Shown here: one piece after another, positions 39,064-49,150 of the stretch
Position numbering within the stretch: position 1 is the stretch's first letter
How the letters are laid out: each line of letters begins with the position of its first letter
Notes under the pieces: generated by a model
Database searches by the model: none
What the model was told of the DNA's origin: nothing
The model's input: only the letters and a program-made list of their open reading frames with translations
Position numbers and translations under genes: made by a program
Assembly: GCA_003220615.1 (NCBI GenBank)
Contig: QHTB01000155.1
Location: 53,861-117,860, forward strand
DNA length: 64,000 nt
Reading direction: 5' to 3'
Origin: Candidatus Rokuibacteriota bacterium
GTDB lineage: Bacteria; Methylomirabilota; Methylomirabilia; Rokubacteriales; CSP1-6

Positions 39064-40074
39064 CTATCCCACCCGCGCGATGACTTCCTCGGCGAACAGC
39101 TTCAGCGTAGCCTCGCGCTCGCTGAAGCCGGTACCCGGGACTTGCGGCAGGATGATGATGCGGCTCACGGCGGGAACCTCCATCACGCGCCTCACCTGTC
39201 CCAGAACCTCCTCGGGCGTCCCGGCGAGCGCGATGAGATCCACGAAGCGATCGGGCACGAGCTCGCGGTGGCGCGACGCCGCCGTCGCGTGCTCGTAGGA
39301 ATCGTAGGCGTCGCGCAGCCGCCGCACGGCCGCCTGGTCCTCGGGCGAGAGCTCCACCGGCAGGGGATGCCGCATCGCGGAGGCCACGCGGCCGCGCACG
39401 TGGTCCCGCGCCACCACGCGATCGCGGCCGACCGCGGTCGGCGTCCACAGGACCACGTCGAGGTCGGCCAGCTTGCGGCCGCGCTCCCTCGCGCCCTCCG
39501 CGACGTGACCGAGGCCGGCTCGTAAGATTTCCGGCGCCGTTCCCGCGTACATGATCACGCCATCGCCCAGCCGACCGGCCGCCCGGAGCATCTTCGGGCC
39601 CGATCCCGCCACGTAGATCGGCACTGGACGCGGCTCGTCCAGCCACGCGATCCGGCCCTCCACGCCCGAGTCGAAGCGCACGGTGCCCTTCGTCACGAGC
39701 GAGCGAATCCCCTGCACCATCGTCTCCAGCGTCGCGGTGCGCGCCGCGCGCTGGACGCTCAGCCCCATCGTCTCCGCGCTCGAGCCGCCGGTGCCGATGC
39801 CGAGCACGAGACGATCGCCGGCCAGATCGTGGAGCGTGGCGATGGCGCTGGCGGTTACCGAGAAGTGGCGGGTGTGGGGCACGGTGACGCCCGGGCCGAC
39901 GCGGATCCTGGAGGTGCCGAGCACGCAGGCGGTGAGCGTCACCCACAGCTCGCGGCAGACGAGGTGCGAGTCGGTGATCCAGGCGGTGTCGAAGCCGAGC
40001 GACTCGGCGAGCTTCACCTGGCGCACGATCGCCGGCACTGGCTGGTTGTTCATGATGCCGACGTCGAACTTCAC
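39064..40074 (-). CDS. LLM class flavin-dependent (F420-type) oxidoreductase
   Basis: AESLGFDTAWITDSHLVCRELWVTLTACVLGTSRIRVGPGV. Confidence 0.88.
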   Translation of the reverse strand: MKFDVGIMNNQPVPAIVRQVKLAESLGFDTAWITDSHLVCRELWVTLTACVLGTSRIRVGPGVTVPHTRHFSVTASAIATLHDLAGDRLVLGIGTGGSSAETMGLSVQRAARTATLETMVQGIRSLVTKGTVRFDSGVEGRIAWLDEPRPVPIYVAGSGPKMLRAAGRLGDGVIMYAGTAPEILRAGLGHVAEGARERGRKLADLDVVLWTPTAVGRDRVVARDHVRGRVASAMRHPLPVELSPEDQAAVRRLRDAYDSYEHATAASRHRELVPDRFVDLIALAGTPEEVLGQVRRVMEVPAVSRIIILPQVPGTGFSEREATLKLFAEEVIARVG

Positions 40075-40102
40075 GGCGCGCCCCGGCGCCCGGCCGTGAG
40101 GG

Positions 40103-41026
40103 CTAGAGCCGGACGAGCTTGTACGTCGGCGTCCGCCACTCCGGGTGCCGAGAATCCACGCCGCGCACCAGGTTCATGTAGCCGTTCGCGATCGCCCGGG
40201 TGACCGGGCCGACCTCGCCCCGCCCCACCGGGAAGCGGTCGACCGAGGTCACGGGCGTGATCTCGTAGCCACTGCCGCACAGGAACGCCTCGTCGGCGGT
40301 GTAGAGCTCGGTGCGGTCGATCTCGCGCTCGACGACCTCCATGCCGACGACGTTGGGTCCCACGTCCTCGATGAGCGTCGTCCGCGTGATGGACTCGAGG
40401 ATGTCGTTGCTGGTGGTCGGCGTGCACAGCCGGCCCTTTCGCACCATGAAGAAGGTGGCGCCGGTGCCCTCGGCCACCTTGCCCCGGCCGTTGAGGAAGA
40501 TCGGCTCGTCGTAGCCGTCCACCTTGGCCTGCAGCTTGGCCAGGCGGCCATTCTGGTAGTTGGCGCCGCACTTGAGGCGAATGGGGATGGCGTTGTCCGA
40601 CGTCCGCGCCCACGACGACACGCACGCGCTCACGCCCTTGCCCTCGGTGACGCGCTGACGGCGCCGCGGGTTGATGTAGAGCCCGGTCGGCGACGTGGCG
40701 TCGAGGCCGGCGCCGCCCACGTAGGCGACCAGGTGCATGTGGACGTCCTCCTGCACCTCGTTGCCGGCCAGCACGGCGCGCACCGCCTCGAACAGCTCGT
40801 CGTCCGAGTACGGCACGCTGAAGCGCATCATCTTCATGGACTCACGCAGCCGCGCGAAGTGATCGGCCAGCCGGAAGCCGTACAGCTCGCCGTCACGCTC
40901 GTTCCAGTAGGCGCGCAGGCCCTCGAAGACGTTGGTCGCGTAGAAGACTGCGGCGCTGTTCACCGGCAGCACCGCTTCCGCCTGAAGCACCAGCCGGCCG
41001 TTCATCCAGATCTTGAAGTCCGCCAT
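40103..41026 (-). CDS. ilvE: Branched-chain amino acid aminotransferase
   Basis: NVFEGLRAYWNERDGELYGFRLADHFARL, CGANYQNGRLAKLQAKVDGYDEPIFLNGRGKVAEG. Confidence 0.92.
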   Translation of the reverse strand: MADFKIWMNGRLVLQAEAVLPVNSAAVFYATNVFEGLRAYWNERDGELYGFRLADHFARLRESMKMMRFSVPYSDDELFEAVRAVLAGNEVQEDVHMHLVAYVGGAGLDATSPTGLYINPRRRQRVTEGKGVSACVSSWARTSDNAIPIRLKCGANYQNGRLAKLQAKVDGYDEPIFLNGRGKVAEGTGATFFMVRKGRLCTPTTSNDILESITRTTLIEDVGPNVVGMEVVEREIDRTELYTADEAFLCGSGYEITPVTSVDRFPVGRGEVGPVTRAIANGYMNLVRGVDSRHPEWRTPTYKLVRL

Positions 41027-41313
41027 CCCTGGCTCCTGTCCGCTGCGTCGTTGTCGCCTGTCATCTTACTCGATCACGGCGGCGGCGCGGAAGAGCGGGG
41101 CGGCGGCGCCCCGGCGGCGAGCGACAGAAGCGCGTGCGCATCTTGCAAACGCTTGTAGCATTGACGGTTCGTGCGTCCGGCTAGGCCGCTTCGTCCCGCT
41201 CGTCTCGCGCGCCATGTCGTTCACCTTCTCTGAAAATCGGTCAGGATGCAGCCGTGCAGTCGACGTGCCACGCACGTGGACGGGCGACCACAGGGAGGAC
41301 GAGGTGTCGCGGG

Positions 41314-43263
41314 CTAGCGGACGGAACGGCGACGCGTGCTGACGTAGTCGACGACGACGTACTCACCGAGCTTGTCGGCGGCGGAGAAGAACGCGCGGCC
41401 GCGGTTGATCCGGGCCATCTGCTCGACGAACGAGGCCAGCCACGGGGTCCGCTCGAGCATGAACGTGTTGATGACGATGCCGTCGCGCGTGCAGCGCTGG
41501 ACCTCCTTCAGCGTTTCCTCGACGGTCCGGCGCGTGGGCGGGTACGAGAAGTCCGCGACGCCGTCCTCCAGGTGGGCGGTCGGCTCGCCGTCGGTCACCA
41601 TGATGATCTGCTTGTTGCCGCCGTGGTGCCGGTTCAGCAGCTCGCGGGCCAGCATGAAGCCGGCGTGCATGTTGGTCCCCACGTTCCACTCACTCCACGA
41701 CAGTGTCGGGAGCTGGGCGGCCTTGAATTCTCTGGCGTAGAGCGAGAACCCGACGATGTAGAGCGCGTCGCGCGGGAACTGTCCGCGGATCAACGACGAC
41801 AGGGCCAGGACGACCTTCTTGGCGGGCAGGAAGTAGCCGTTGTTGAGCATCGACCGGCTCATGTCGAGCATCACGACCGTCGCGGCCTGCGTGCGCAGCT
41901 CCGTGCGGTGGACCTCGAAGTCGGCCGGGTGGACGCGCACCGGCGTGCCCGGGCCCTGGCGCTCGACGGCGTTCATCAGCGTCTGGCGCAGGTCGAGCAG
42001 GAACGGATCGCCGAACTCGTAGGCCTTCGTCTCGTCGAGCTGGTCGCCGCCGGCGCCGCGCCGGTTCATCGTGTGGCCGCCGAAGCGGTCGCGCTTGAGC
42101 CGGGTGAAGATGTCGCGCAGCGCCTTGTCGCCGATCTTCCTGATGGCGCGCGCCGTCAGCTTCAGCTCGTCGCCGTCGCGCTCGAGGTACCCCGCCTCCT
42201 CGAGGCGCTTGCTCAGTTCGCGCAATCGCTCGAGGTCCTCGCGAGACTCCTCGCCGAGCAGCCGCTCCACGCGCTCGGCATCCATGTGCTGGAGCTCCTC
42301 CAGCGAGCGGACGCCCCGCACCTCGCGCTCGAGGTCGTCCAGCTCCTGCAGCTCCTCCATGAGCCGCATGGCCTCCTGGAGCGAGACCTCCTCGTCGCCG
42401 CGAAACGGATAGCGCTGGATCAGCTCGTCGAGCGGCAAGAGATCGTTCAGGTGCATGCCGAGCTGGCGCATGGCCGCCTCGAGCCGCTCGTCGCGCATCA
42501 TCAGCTCGCGCATCATCTCGTCGAGCTGCTGGCGCTGCTCAAGCGTGAGGCTCTGCATGAGCGACTGCATGGCCGCCATCTGCCTGCCGATCTGCTCGAT
42601 GAGCTGATCGAGGCTCTCGACACCGGGGAAGCGATCGCCCCACTTCTGCTTGAACGCCTCGAAGTCGGGCTCTTCGCCGTTGGCCCGCTGCGCCAGCATG
42701 CGGTTCAGGTCCTGGAGCATCTCGCGCAGGCGCTTCATGTCCTGGGGACTCATGTTGCCGAGCGCCTGCTTCATCCCCTGCATGAAGGGCTGGAGCATCT
42801 GCTGGCGCAGGGAATTCATCAGCTCCTCGAACTGTCGCTTGGCCTCCGGATCGACGAAGTCGTACTTCTGGAGATTCCGGATCTTGCCGGCGGGATCGGG
42901 CGGCAGCTCGTCGAGCTTCTGCTCGTGCCGCGCGCGGTCGCGGCCCTCGGGCATCCGCTGCTTGATGCCCTCGCGCTCCTGCTTGACGATCTGATCGAGC
43001 TTCTTCTTGATGTCGTCGAGGCTCGAGCCGAGGTCGTACCGGTCCAGTCGTTGCTGGCGCTGGCGCTTGAGCCGCTCGAGCAGGTCGCGCAGCCCGGGCA
43101 TCTTGCCGCCCTCGGGCGTCTGCATGCCCTGCTGCATGAGCCGGCGCATCGCGCGCCACGGGTCGCCGTCGTAGAGCACGTCGTCGGCCATGGCGTCGAG
43201 GAGGTCCTCGGCGTCGAAGTCCACCCGCTGCGTGCCGTCCCAGCGGGAGTAGCGGAAGAGCAT
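41314..43263 (-). CDS. VWA domain-containing protein
   Basis: MIDAS-like VVMLDMSRSMLNNG and IIMVTDGEPTAH; long charged N-terminal region. Confidence 0.88.
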   Translation of the reverse strand: MLFRYSRWDGTQRVDFDAEDLLDAMADDVLYDGDPWRAMRRLMQQGMQTPEGGKMPGLRDLLERLKRQRQQRLDRYDLGSSLDDIKKKLDQIVKQEREGIKQRMPEGRDRARHEQKLDELPPDPAGKIRNLQKYDFVDPEAKRQFEELMNSLRQQMLQPFMQGMKQALGNMSPQDMKRLREMLQDLNRMLAQRANGEEPDFEAFKQKWGDRFPGVESLDQLIEQIGRQMAAMQSLMQSLTLEQRQQLDEMMRELMMRDERLEAAMRQLGMHLNDLLPLDELIQRYPFRGDEEVSLQEAMRLMEELQELDDLEREVRGVRSLEELQHMDAERVERLLGEESREDLERLRELSKRLEEAGYLERDGDELKLTARAIRKIGDKALRDIFTRLKRDRFGGHTMNRRGAGGDQLDETKAYEFGDPFLLDLRQTLMNAVERQGPGTPVRVHPADFEVHRTELRTQAATVVMLDMSRSMLNNGYFLPAKKVVLALSSLIRGQFPRDALYIVGFSLYAREFKAAQLPTLSWSEWNVGTNMHAGFMLARELLNRHHGGNKQIIMVTDGEPTAHLEDGVADFSYPPTRRTVEETLKEVQRCTRDGIVINTFMLERTPWLASFVEQMARINRGRAFFSAADKLGEYVVVDYVSTRRRSVR

Positions 43264-43267
43264 GGCC

Positions 43268-44656
43268 TCAGCTCCGGTAGCGCGAGCGGCCGGGCTGGAC
43301 GTCCTTGTTCAGCTTCTTGGCGAGATGGAGGCCTTCGAGGACGAACTCGACGGCGGAGGCGACTGCACCCGCCTCGGTGGCGCCGAGCTTGACGACGGCG
43401 CTGCGCAGCGCCGGAAACTGGCCGAGCTGCTTGACGTACTCGTCGGAGGGCATGGCGTCGGAGACGTGGAGGCTGGCGCCGGCCTTGAACGCGGCGACGA
43501 CTTCGTCGAGCTCGGGCTGGCCGAAGCGGCGGCCGAAGACGTTGTGGACGGCCTTCTGGACGAGCCGGCCGAGCAGCTTCTCCTCGTTGCCGTCGCCGAC
43601 CGACTCGAGCTCGATCTTGCCGACGGTGGACGCCGCCAGCGCGCCGAGATCGCTCACGCGCGGCACCGCGATCTCCTCGCGCAGCCGGATCGCGCGCTTG
43701 AGCGCGCTGGCGAGGATGTTCTCGTAGTTGCAGATGCTCACGCGCACGGACACGCCCGAGCGCTGGCTGACGTCCGACGACTGGCGGGCCAGGTGCGTCA
43801 GCTCGGCGACGATCTGCTTCATGTAGTCGGGACACTGGGTCGCCACGCCGTCGCCGAACACCGTCTGCTCGGCTTCCATGATCGCGATCTCGTCGTCGAG
43901 CTTCTTGGGGTAGTGCGTGCGCACCTGGGAGCCGAAGCGGTCCTTGAGCGGCGTGATGATGCGTCCGCGGTTCGTGTAGTCCTCGGGGTTGGCGCTGGCC
44001 ACCACGTAGAGATCGAGCGGCAGCCGCACCTTGTAGCCGCGGATCTGGACGTCGCGCTCCTCCATGATGTTGAGCAGGCCGACCTGGATGCGCTCGGCGA
44101 GGTCGGGCAGCTCGTTGAGCGAGAAGATGCCGCGATGCGTGCGCGGCAGCAGGCCGTAGTGGATCGTCAGCTCGTCTCCGAGGTAGCGGCCCTCGGCCAC
44201 CTTGATGGGATCGACCTCGCCGATCAGATCGGCGATCGTGATGTCGGGCGTGGCCAGCTTCTCACCGTAGCGGCGGTCGCGAGGGATCCACTCGATGGCG
44301 GCCTTGTCACCCTGCTCGGCCAGGCGCTGGCGACAGCCCGCGCAGATCGGAGCGAGCGGATCGTCGTTGATCTCGCAGCCGGCCAGCACCGGGATCTCCT
44401 CGTCGAGCAGGCCCACCAGCAGCCGCGCGATGCGCGTCTTGGCCTGGCCGCGCTCGCCGAGAAAAATGATGTCCTGCCCGGCCAGGATCGCGTTCTCGAT
44501 CTGCGGCACGACGGTGTCGTCGTAGCCGACGATCCCGGGCAGGAAGGAGTCGCCCTTCCGGAGCCGGGCGATCAGATTGTCGCGCAGCTCCTGCTTGACC
44601 GACTTGCGCTGCCAGCCTCGAGCCCGGAGATCACCGACCGTGTGAGCGTTGGCCAT
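43268..44656 (-). CDS. MoxR / magnesium-chelatase-type AAA+ ATPase
   Basis: Walker A-like FLGERGQAKTRIARLL, GIFSLNELPDLAERIQVGLLNIMEERDVQIRG, VVASANPEDYTNRGRIITPLKDRFG. Confidence 0.9.
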   Translation of the reverse strand: MANAHTVGDLRARGWQRKSVKQELRDNLIARLRKGDSFLPGIVGYDDTVVPQIENAILAGQDIIFLGERGQAKTRIARLLVGLLDEEIPVLAGCEINDDPLAPICAGCRQRLAEQGDKAAIEWIPRDRRYGEKLATPDITIADLIGEVDPIKVAEGRYLGDELTIHYGLLPRTHRGIFSLNELPDLAERIQVGLLNIMEERDVQIRGYKVRLPLDLYVVASANPEDYTNRGRIITPLKDRFGSQVRTHYPKKLDDEIAIMEAEQTVFGDGVATQCPDYMKQIVAELTHLARQSSDVSQRSGVSVRVSICNYENILASALKRAIRLREEIAVPRVSDLGALAASTVGKIELESVGDGNEEKLLGRLVQKAVHNVFGRRFGQPELDEVVAAFKAGASLHVSDAMPSDEYVKQLGQFPALRSAVVKLGATEAGAVASAVEFVLEGLHLAKKLNKDVQPGRSRYRS

Positions 44657-44695
44657 GAGCGGTCAGCGCCACTATGCGACCCGGGTCGCGCGCTG

Positions 44696-47008
44696 TCAAC
44701 TTCGACGGAGCGAACGCCACACGCGCTCGCCACCGAGCGGCATGTCGAGATGACGGACGCCGAACGACGCCAGCGCGTCCACGACGGCATTGACGGTGGC
44801 CGGCGTGGAGCCGATCGTCGCGGCCTCGCCGATGCCCTTGGCGCCGAGCGGGTTGAACGGCGTCGGCGTCACGGTCTCTCCAATCGTGAACGACGGCAGG
44901 TCTTCGGCGTGCGGCACGGCGTAGTCCATGAGCGAGCCGGTGAGCAGCTGGCCGTCCTGGTCGTGGACGAGGCGCTCGACGAGCGCCTGGGCGATGCCCT
45001 GAGCCAGGCCTCCGTGCACCTGGCCCGCGACGATCATCGGGCTGATGCGAACGCCGCAGTCGTCGACCGAGACGAAATCGCGCAAGGTCACGTGGCCGGT
45101 CTCGCGATCCACCTCGACGACGGCGACGTGAGCGCCGAACGGGTAGACGAGCTGGGGCGGGCTGAAGAAGTCGGTGGCCTCGAGGCCGTTGTCGATTCCG
45201 GACGGCAGGCCGGCGCCGTACGCCTTGGCCGCGATCTGGCCGAGCGTGACGACGCGGTCCGGCACGCCGCGCACGCGATAGCCGCCGTCGCCGACGACGA
45301 TGTCCTCGGGCGCCGCTTCCATCAAATGCGCGGCCAGACGCTTGGCCTTGTCCTGCACTTTCAGCGTCGCGTTGAGGATCGCGGTGCCGCCGACGGCCAG
45401 GCTGCGGCTGCCCCCGGTGCCGTTGCCCATGGGCGTGTTGAGGGTGTCGCCGTGACGGACGACGACGTGGTCGAAGTCCACGCCGAGGTGATCGGCGATG
45501 ATCTGGGCAAAGGTCGTCTCGTGGCCCTGGCCGTGGGCGGACGTGCCCGTGAACGCGGTGACCATCCCGCCCGGCTCAACGCGGACCACCGCGCTCTCGA
45601 AGGGCCCGAACCCGCACATCTCGACGTAGCACGACATGCCGACACCGAGCAGGTGCCGATCGCGCCGCTCCAGTCTCACGCGCTGCTCCTTGCGGAGGTC
45701 GTCGACGCGGGCGAGCTGCAGCGCCTTGGTGAGCGCACGATCGTACTGACCGCTGTCGTACCGCTGCCCGGTCGGCGCCTGATAGGGGAACGCGTCGGGC
45801 GGGATGAAGTTGCGCCGGCGCACGACCTCGGGCGCGTGCTTCAGCTCGGCGGCGATGCAATCGACCAACCGCTCGAGGTAGTACGCCGCCTCCGGCCGGC
45901 CCGCACCGCGATACGCGGCGACCGGCGTCGTGTTCGTGAAGACGCACGTCGAGCGGAGGTCGACGTTGGTGATCCGGTACACGCCGATGCCCATGGAGAG
46001 CGTGAGGTCGGGAATGAACGTGAAGATCGGGTACGCGCCGACGTTGGCGATGACGTGCATGCGGAGCGCGAGGATAGTCCCGTCGGTGTCGACGGCCGCC
46101 TCGAGGTCGGCGACCTGGTCGCGCCCGTGCGTCGTGGCCAGCATGTGCTCGGTCCGCGTCTCGACCCAGCGGACGGGCAGCCGCAGCTTGAGCGCGATGA
46201 CGGCGAGCGTGGCGTCCTCCGGATAGACGCCGAACTTCACGCCGAAGCCGCCACCGACTTCGGGCGCGATGACCCGGACGAGGTTCTGGGCGAGGCCGAG
46301 CGCGCCGGCGAGCTCGTTGCGGAACCCGTGCGGCGCTTGCGTGGTCGCCCACATCGTGAGGCCGCCGGTCGCGGGATCGGGCGCGGCCAGCGTGGCCCGG
46401 CCCTCCATCGGGACGCCGCACAGACGCTGGCTGATCATCCGCTGGCGCACGACGCGCTGGGCCCGCGCGAACACGGCGTCGGGCTCGCCACCGGTGATGC
46501 GGTTCTCGTGCTCGATGTTCTTGGGCGCGTCGTCGTGGATCTGGGGCGCGCCGTCGGCCATCGCGGCGAACTGCTCGCTGACGGCAGCCAGCGGCTCCCA
46601 CTCCACGACGACGTCGTCGACGGCGTCGCGGGCCACCGACTCCGACTCGGCCACGATGGCCGCCACCGCCTCGCCCACGTACCGGACGCGGTCGAGCGAG
46701 AGCGCCAGGTGCGCGCGCTTGGGCGCCGCGGTGGCCGCGCCACCTTCACCACCGCCCCCCAGCGGCAGCGGGGCACAGCGTCCCTCGATGTCGCGGCCGG
46801 TGAAGACGGCGCGCACGCCGGGCCGTCGGAGCGCGGCGGCGGCGTCGATGCGCCGGATCCGCGCGTGAGCGTGCGGGCTCCGGACGAACGCGACGTGGTG
46901 CAGGCCCGGCAGCGTGATGTCACCCACGTACGCCGAGGCGCCGGTGATGAGGCGTGGATCTTCCTTGCGCTTGATCTCAGCGCCCATGAGTCGGGATGGC
47001 GTGGACAT
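44696..47008 (-). CDS. Xanthine dehydrogenase-family molybdopterin-binding subunit, form II CoxL-like
   Basis: [85 protein letters not shown]. Confidence 0.9.
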   Translation of the reverse strand: MSTPSRLMGAEIKRKEDPRLITGASAYVGDITLPGLHHVAFVRSPHAHARIRRIDAAAALRRPGVRAVFTGRDIEGRCAPLPLGGGGEGGAATAAPKRAHLALSLDRVRYVGEAVAAIVAESESVARDAVDDVVVEWEPLAAVSEQFAAMADGAPQIHDDAPKNIEHENRITGGEPDAVFARAQRVVRQRMISQRLCGVPMEGRATLAAPDPATGGLTMWATTQAPHGFRNELAGALGLAQNLVRVIAPEVGGGFGVKFGVYPEDATLAVIALKLRLPVRWVETRTEHMLATTHGRDQVADLEAAVDTDGTILALRMHVIANVGAYPIFTFIPDLTLSMGIGVYRITNVDLRSTCVFTNTTPVAAYRGAGRPEAAYYLERLVDCIAAELKHAPEVVRRRNFIPPDAFPYQAPTGQRYDSGQYDRALTKALQLARVDDLRKEQRVRLERRDRHLLGVGMSCYVEMCGFGPFESAVVRVEPGGMVTAFTGTSAHGQGHETTFAQIIADHLGVDFDHVVVRHGDTLNTPMGNGTGGSRSLAVGGTAILNATLKVQDKAKRLAAHLMEAAPEDIVVGDGGYRVRGVPDRVVTLGQIAAKAYGAGLPSGIDNGLEATDFFSPPQLVYPFGAHVAVVEVDRETGHVTLRDFVSVDDCGVRISPMIVAGQVHGGLAQGIAQALVERLVHDQDGQLLTGSLMDYAVPHAEDLPSFTIGETVTPTPFNPLGAKGIGEAATIGSTPATVNAVVDALASFGVRHLDMPLGGERVWRSLRRS

Positions 47009-47109
47009 GCTCGCTCCTCCGGCCCCAAGTGTGCCACGGACGTGCAGCAAGTTCTGCATGCGACCGCACCGCCGAGCGGGTACGCTGTGTCTCACGACAG
47101 GAGGACGCC

Positions 47110-47784
47110 ATGCTGGGAGCCTGGAAGAAGAAGGTCGCGATGCCACCGCGCGAGCAGGCGCTGCCGGGTCGGCCGCAGCCCATGCCCATCGTCGATCGTC
47201 ACGCGGTGTCCGGCCACGCGATCGCGCCGCCCTATCCCGACGGCCTGGAGCTGGCGTTGTTCGGCCTCGGCTGCTTCTGGGGCGCCGAGAAGCTCTTCTG
47301 GAAGACGCCGGGCGTGTGGACCACCGCGGTCGGCTACGCGGCCGGCTATACGCCGAACCCGACGTACGAGGAAGTCTGCACGGGCCGCACCGGCCACAAC
47401 GAGGTCGTGCGCGTGGTGTTCGATCCGAAGGCCATCGGCTACGAAACGCTGCTCGCGCGATTCTGGGAGGGCCACGATCCGACGCAGGGCATGCGTCAGG
47501 GCAACGACGTGGGCACGCAGTACCGCTCCGGGATCTACGTGTACTCACCCGAGCAGCGCCGGCTGGCCGAGGCCTCGCGCGACGCGTACCAGCGCGTCCT
47601 CGAACGCGCGGGCTACGGGCACATCACCACCGAGATCCTCGACGCGCCCGAGTTCTACTTCGCCGAGGACTATCACCAGCAATACCTGGCGAAGAACCCG
47701 TTCGGTTACTGCGGCCTCGGCGGCACCGGGCTGGCCTGCCCGGTCGGCCTTGGCGCCACCACCGGCGCCGCCGAGACGGGATAG
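47110..47784 (+). CDS. msrA: Peptide-methionine (S)-S-oxide reductase MsrA
   Basis: [50 protein letters not shown]. Confidence 0.95.
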   Translation: MLGAWKKKVAMPPREQALPGRPQPMPIVDRHAVSGHAIAPPYPDGLELALFGLGCFWGAEKLFWKTPGVWTTAVGYAAGYTPNPTYEEVCTGRTGHNEVVRVVFDPKAIGYETLLARFWEGHDPTQGMRQGNDVGTQYRSGIYVYSPEQRRLAEASRDAYQRVLERAGYGHITTEILDAPEFYFAEDYHQQYLAKNPFGYCGLGGTGLACPVGLGATTGAAETG

Positions 47785-47826
47785 AAGGGCGAGGCGCCCA
47801 CGCGCGGCCGTAGGTGCCCCCCTCCC

Positions 47827-47946
47827 TCAGTCACGACCGCGTGCCTTCGCCATCCTCGCCGCGATGAACCCGAGCACGATCCCGGCGGCGACAACCGCGA
47901 CGGCGAATCCGACGAGCGCCAGGCCCAAGCGCGCAAGATCGGTCAT
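47827..47946 (-). CDS. 39-aa single-TM small protein
   Basis: MTDLARLGLALVGFAVAVVAAGIVLGFIAARMAKARGRD*; one TM plus basic tail. Confidence 0.5.
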   Translation of the reverse strand: MTDLARLGLALVGFAVAVVAAGIVLGFIAARMAKARGRD

Positions 47947-47960
47947 GGAATGATCTCCTT

Positions 47961-48533
47961 CTACTGCCGGAGAAGGACGCGCGATCGATGACAGATGCGG
48001 TGTTGAACGTCTCGATTGGAGAACGTCACATCCTCCTCGGTCGGAGCGTCGCTGGCGAGCGTCAAGCTCTTGTGGTCCTGGGAGATCTGACCGCTGAGCT
48101 CCGGGAAGTGATCGATCGTGAACGTCTGGCCGGCACGTTCGCCCGTCAGCTCTTTCCCCGTCAGCTGCCCGGTCACCTGCGTGGTGAACGTGCCGTCGGA
48201 CGCGACGTCATACGTGAACGATGCCTGGAAGTCACTCGAAAACGCACCCCCGAGGATCGCGAACGCGGGAGGCGTGATTGAAACACGATCAGGATGGGTG
48301 ACGCCGACACTGCGGCCTTGGAGCGTTCCTGTGCCGTCGCCATTGAAGGTCCGGACCCCGTCCACGCTGAACGACACGACGAACCCTCCGTCTTGTGGCG
48401 TGAGGTCGGTGAGGCAGGACGCCTCGCCCGTGAACGCGTAGTCCCCGTTCAAGAGCTGGTTGGGGCCAGCCTGAACGATGCCCGCCCACAGCAGTACCAC
48501 GCCAACGATGAACCACATGCCTGTACGCACCAT
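47961..48533 (-). CDS. Secreted beta-rich protein of unknown function
   Basis: Signal peptide MVRTGMWFIVGVVLLWAGIVQAGPN, then LLNGDYAFTGEASCLTDLTPQDGGFVVSFSVDGVRTFNGDGTGTL. Confidence 0.7.
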   Translation of the reverse strand: MVRTGMWFIVGVVLLWAGIVQAGPNQLLNGDYAFTGEASCLTDLTPQDGGFVVSFSVDGVRTFNGDGTGTLQGRSVGVTHPDRVSITPPAFAILGGAFSSDFQASFTYDVASDGTFTTQVTGQLTGKELTGERAGQTFTIDHFPELSGQISQDHKSLTLASDAPTEEDVTFSNRDVQHRICHRSRVLLRQ

Positions 48534-48679
48534 GCTCGGCCTCCCGTAAACCAACGTGTGCCGCTTGCAAAAGCTCGTGAGGTTCGCGCTCGAGCCCACG
48601 CGCAGGCGAGGCGGTCGCCGCGGAGCAGCGACCATGCCGAGCGCAGATGGGCCGACTAAATCAGGTCTGCGGCGGGAGA

Positions 48680-48973
48680 TCAGGCGAGCGGTGGCGCGCG
48701 ACTGAGATCAGATGACTGCGGAGACGGCCGCCGAGGCTCGCTGTCCATCGGCGTGACGAGACCGACGGCAGCAGCCACCGGGCGCAACGACCAAACGGTG
48801 CTCTGTTGGAAGGCACCGAGGTCGCCCGTAATCAAGAGCACGACGTCGTCGAAATCGCCGTTGTCGTAGAGACCGCCGATCCAGGACTGATCCGGCGGGC
48901 TCGCATGGGCGACGGGCGCGAGCGCCAGGAGGGCGACGACCAGACCAACGATCACAAGCCGATGGAGAATCAC
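48680..48973 (-). CDS. Small secreted protein of unknown function
   Basis: GTG start; signal peptide HRLVIVGLVVALLALAPVAHASPPDQ. Confidence 0.5.
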   Translation of the reverse strand: MILHRLVIVGLVVALLALAPVAHASPPDQSWIGGLYDNGDFDDVVLLITGDLGAFQQSTVWSLRPVAAAVGLVTPMDSEPRRPSPQSSDLSRAPPLA

Positions 48974-49150
48974 GACGGCGTCACAGTAGGTCGTCAGGCG
49001 AGCCTCGTCAAGCAACGATGAGACCGTGCTGGTGAGCGGCGCGATGAGCGCCCCGCGAACCAGGAATCTCGGCGGCACCGGCCTGGCCCAGTCGGCCTCA
49101 GCGCCGGCGCCGCCGAGAAGAGCTGACGGCCGAGAACGAACGAGCGCGCG

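Noticed and set aside
41027-41313. Possible small gene (69-aa minus ORF 41066-41275) in the ilvE upstream gap
   Set aside because: Low-complexity Arg/Ala-rich end, no clear RBS or conservation signal; more likely the ilvE promoter region
41254-43392. 712-aa plus-strand ORF rich in Leu, Glu and His
   Set aside because: Antisense shadow of the VWA gene
43262-47953. 1563-aa plus-strand ORF
   Set aside because: Antisense to the convincing CoxL-like and AAA+ genes and out of frame with msrA; its composition and lack of motifs fit a stop-poor shadow frame in high-GC DNA
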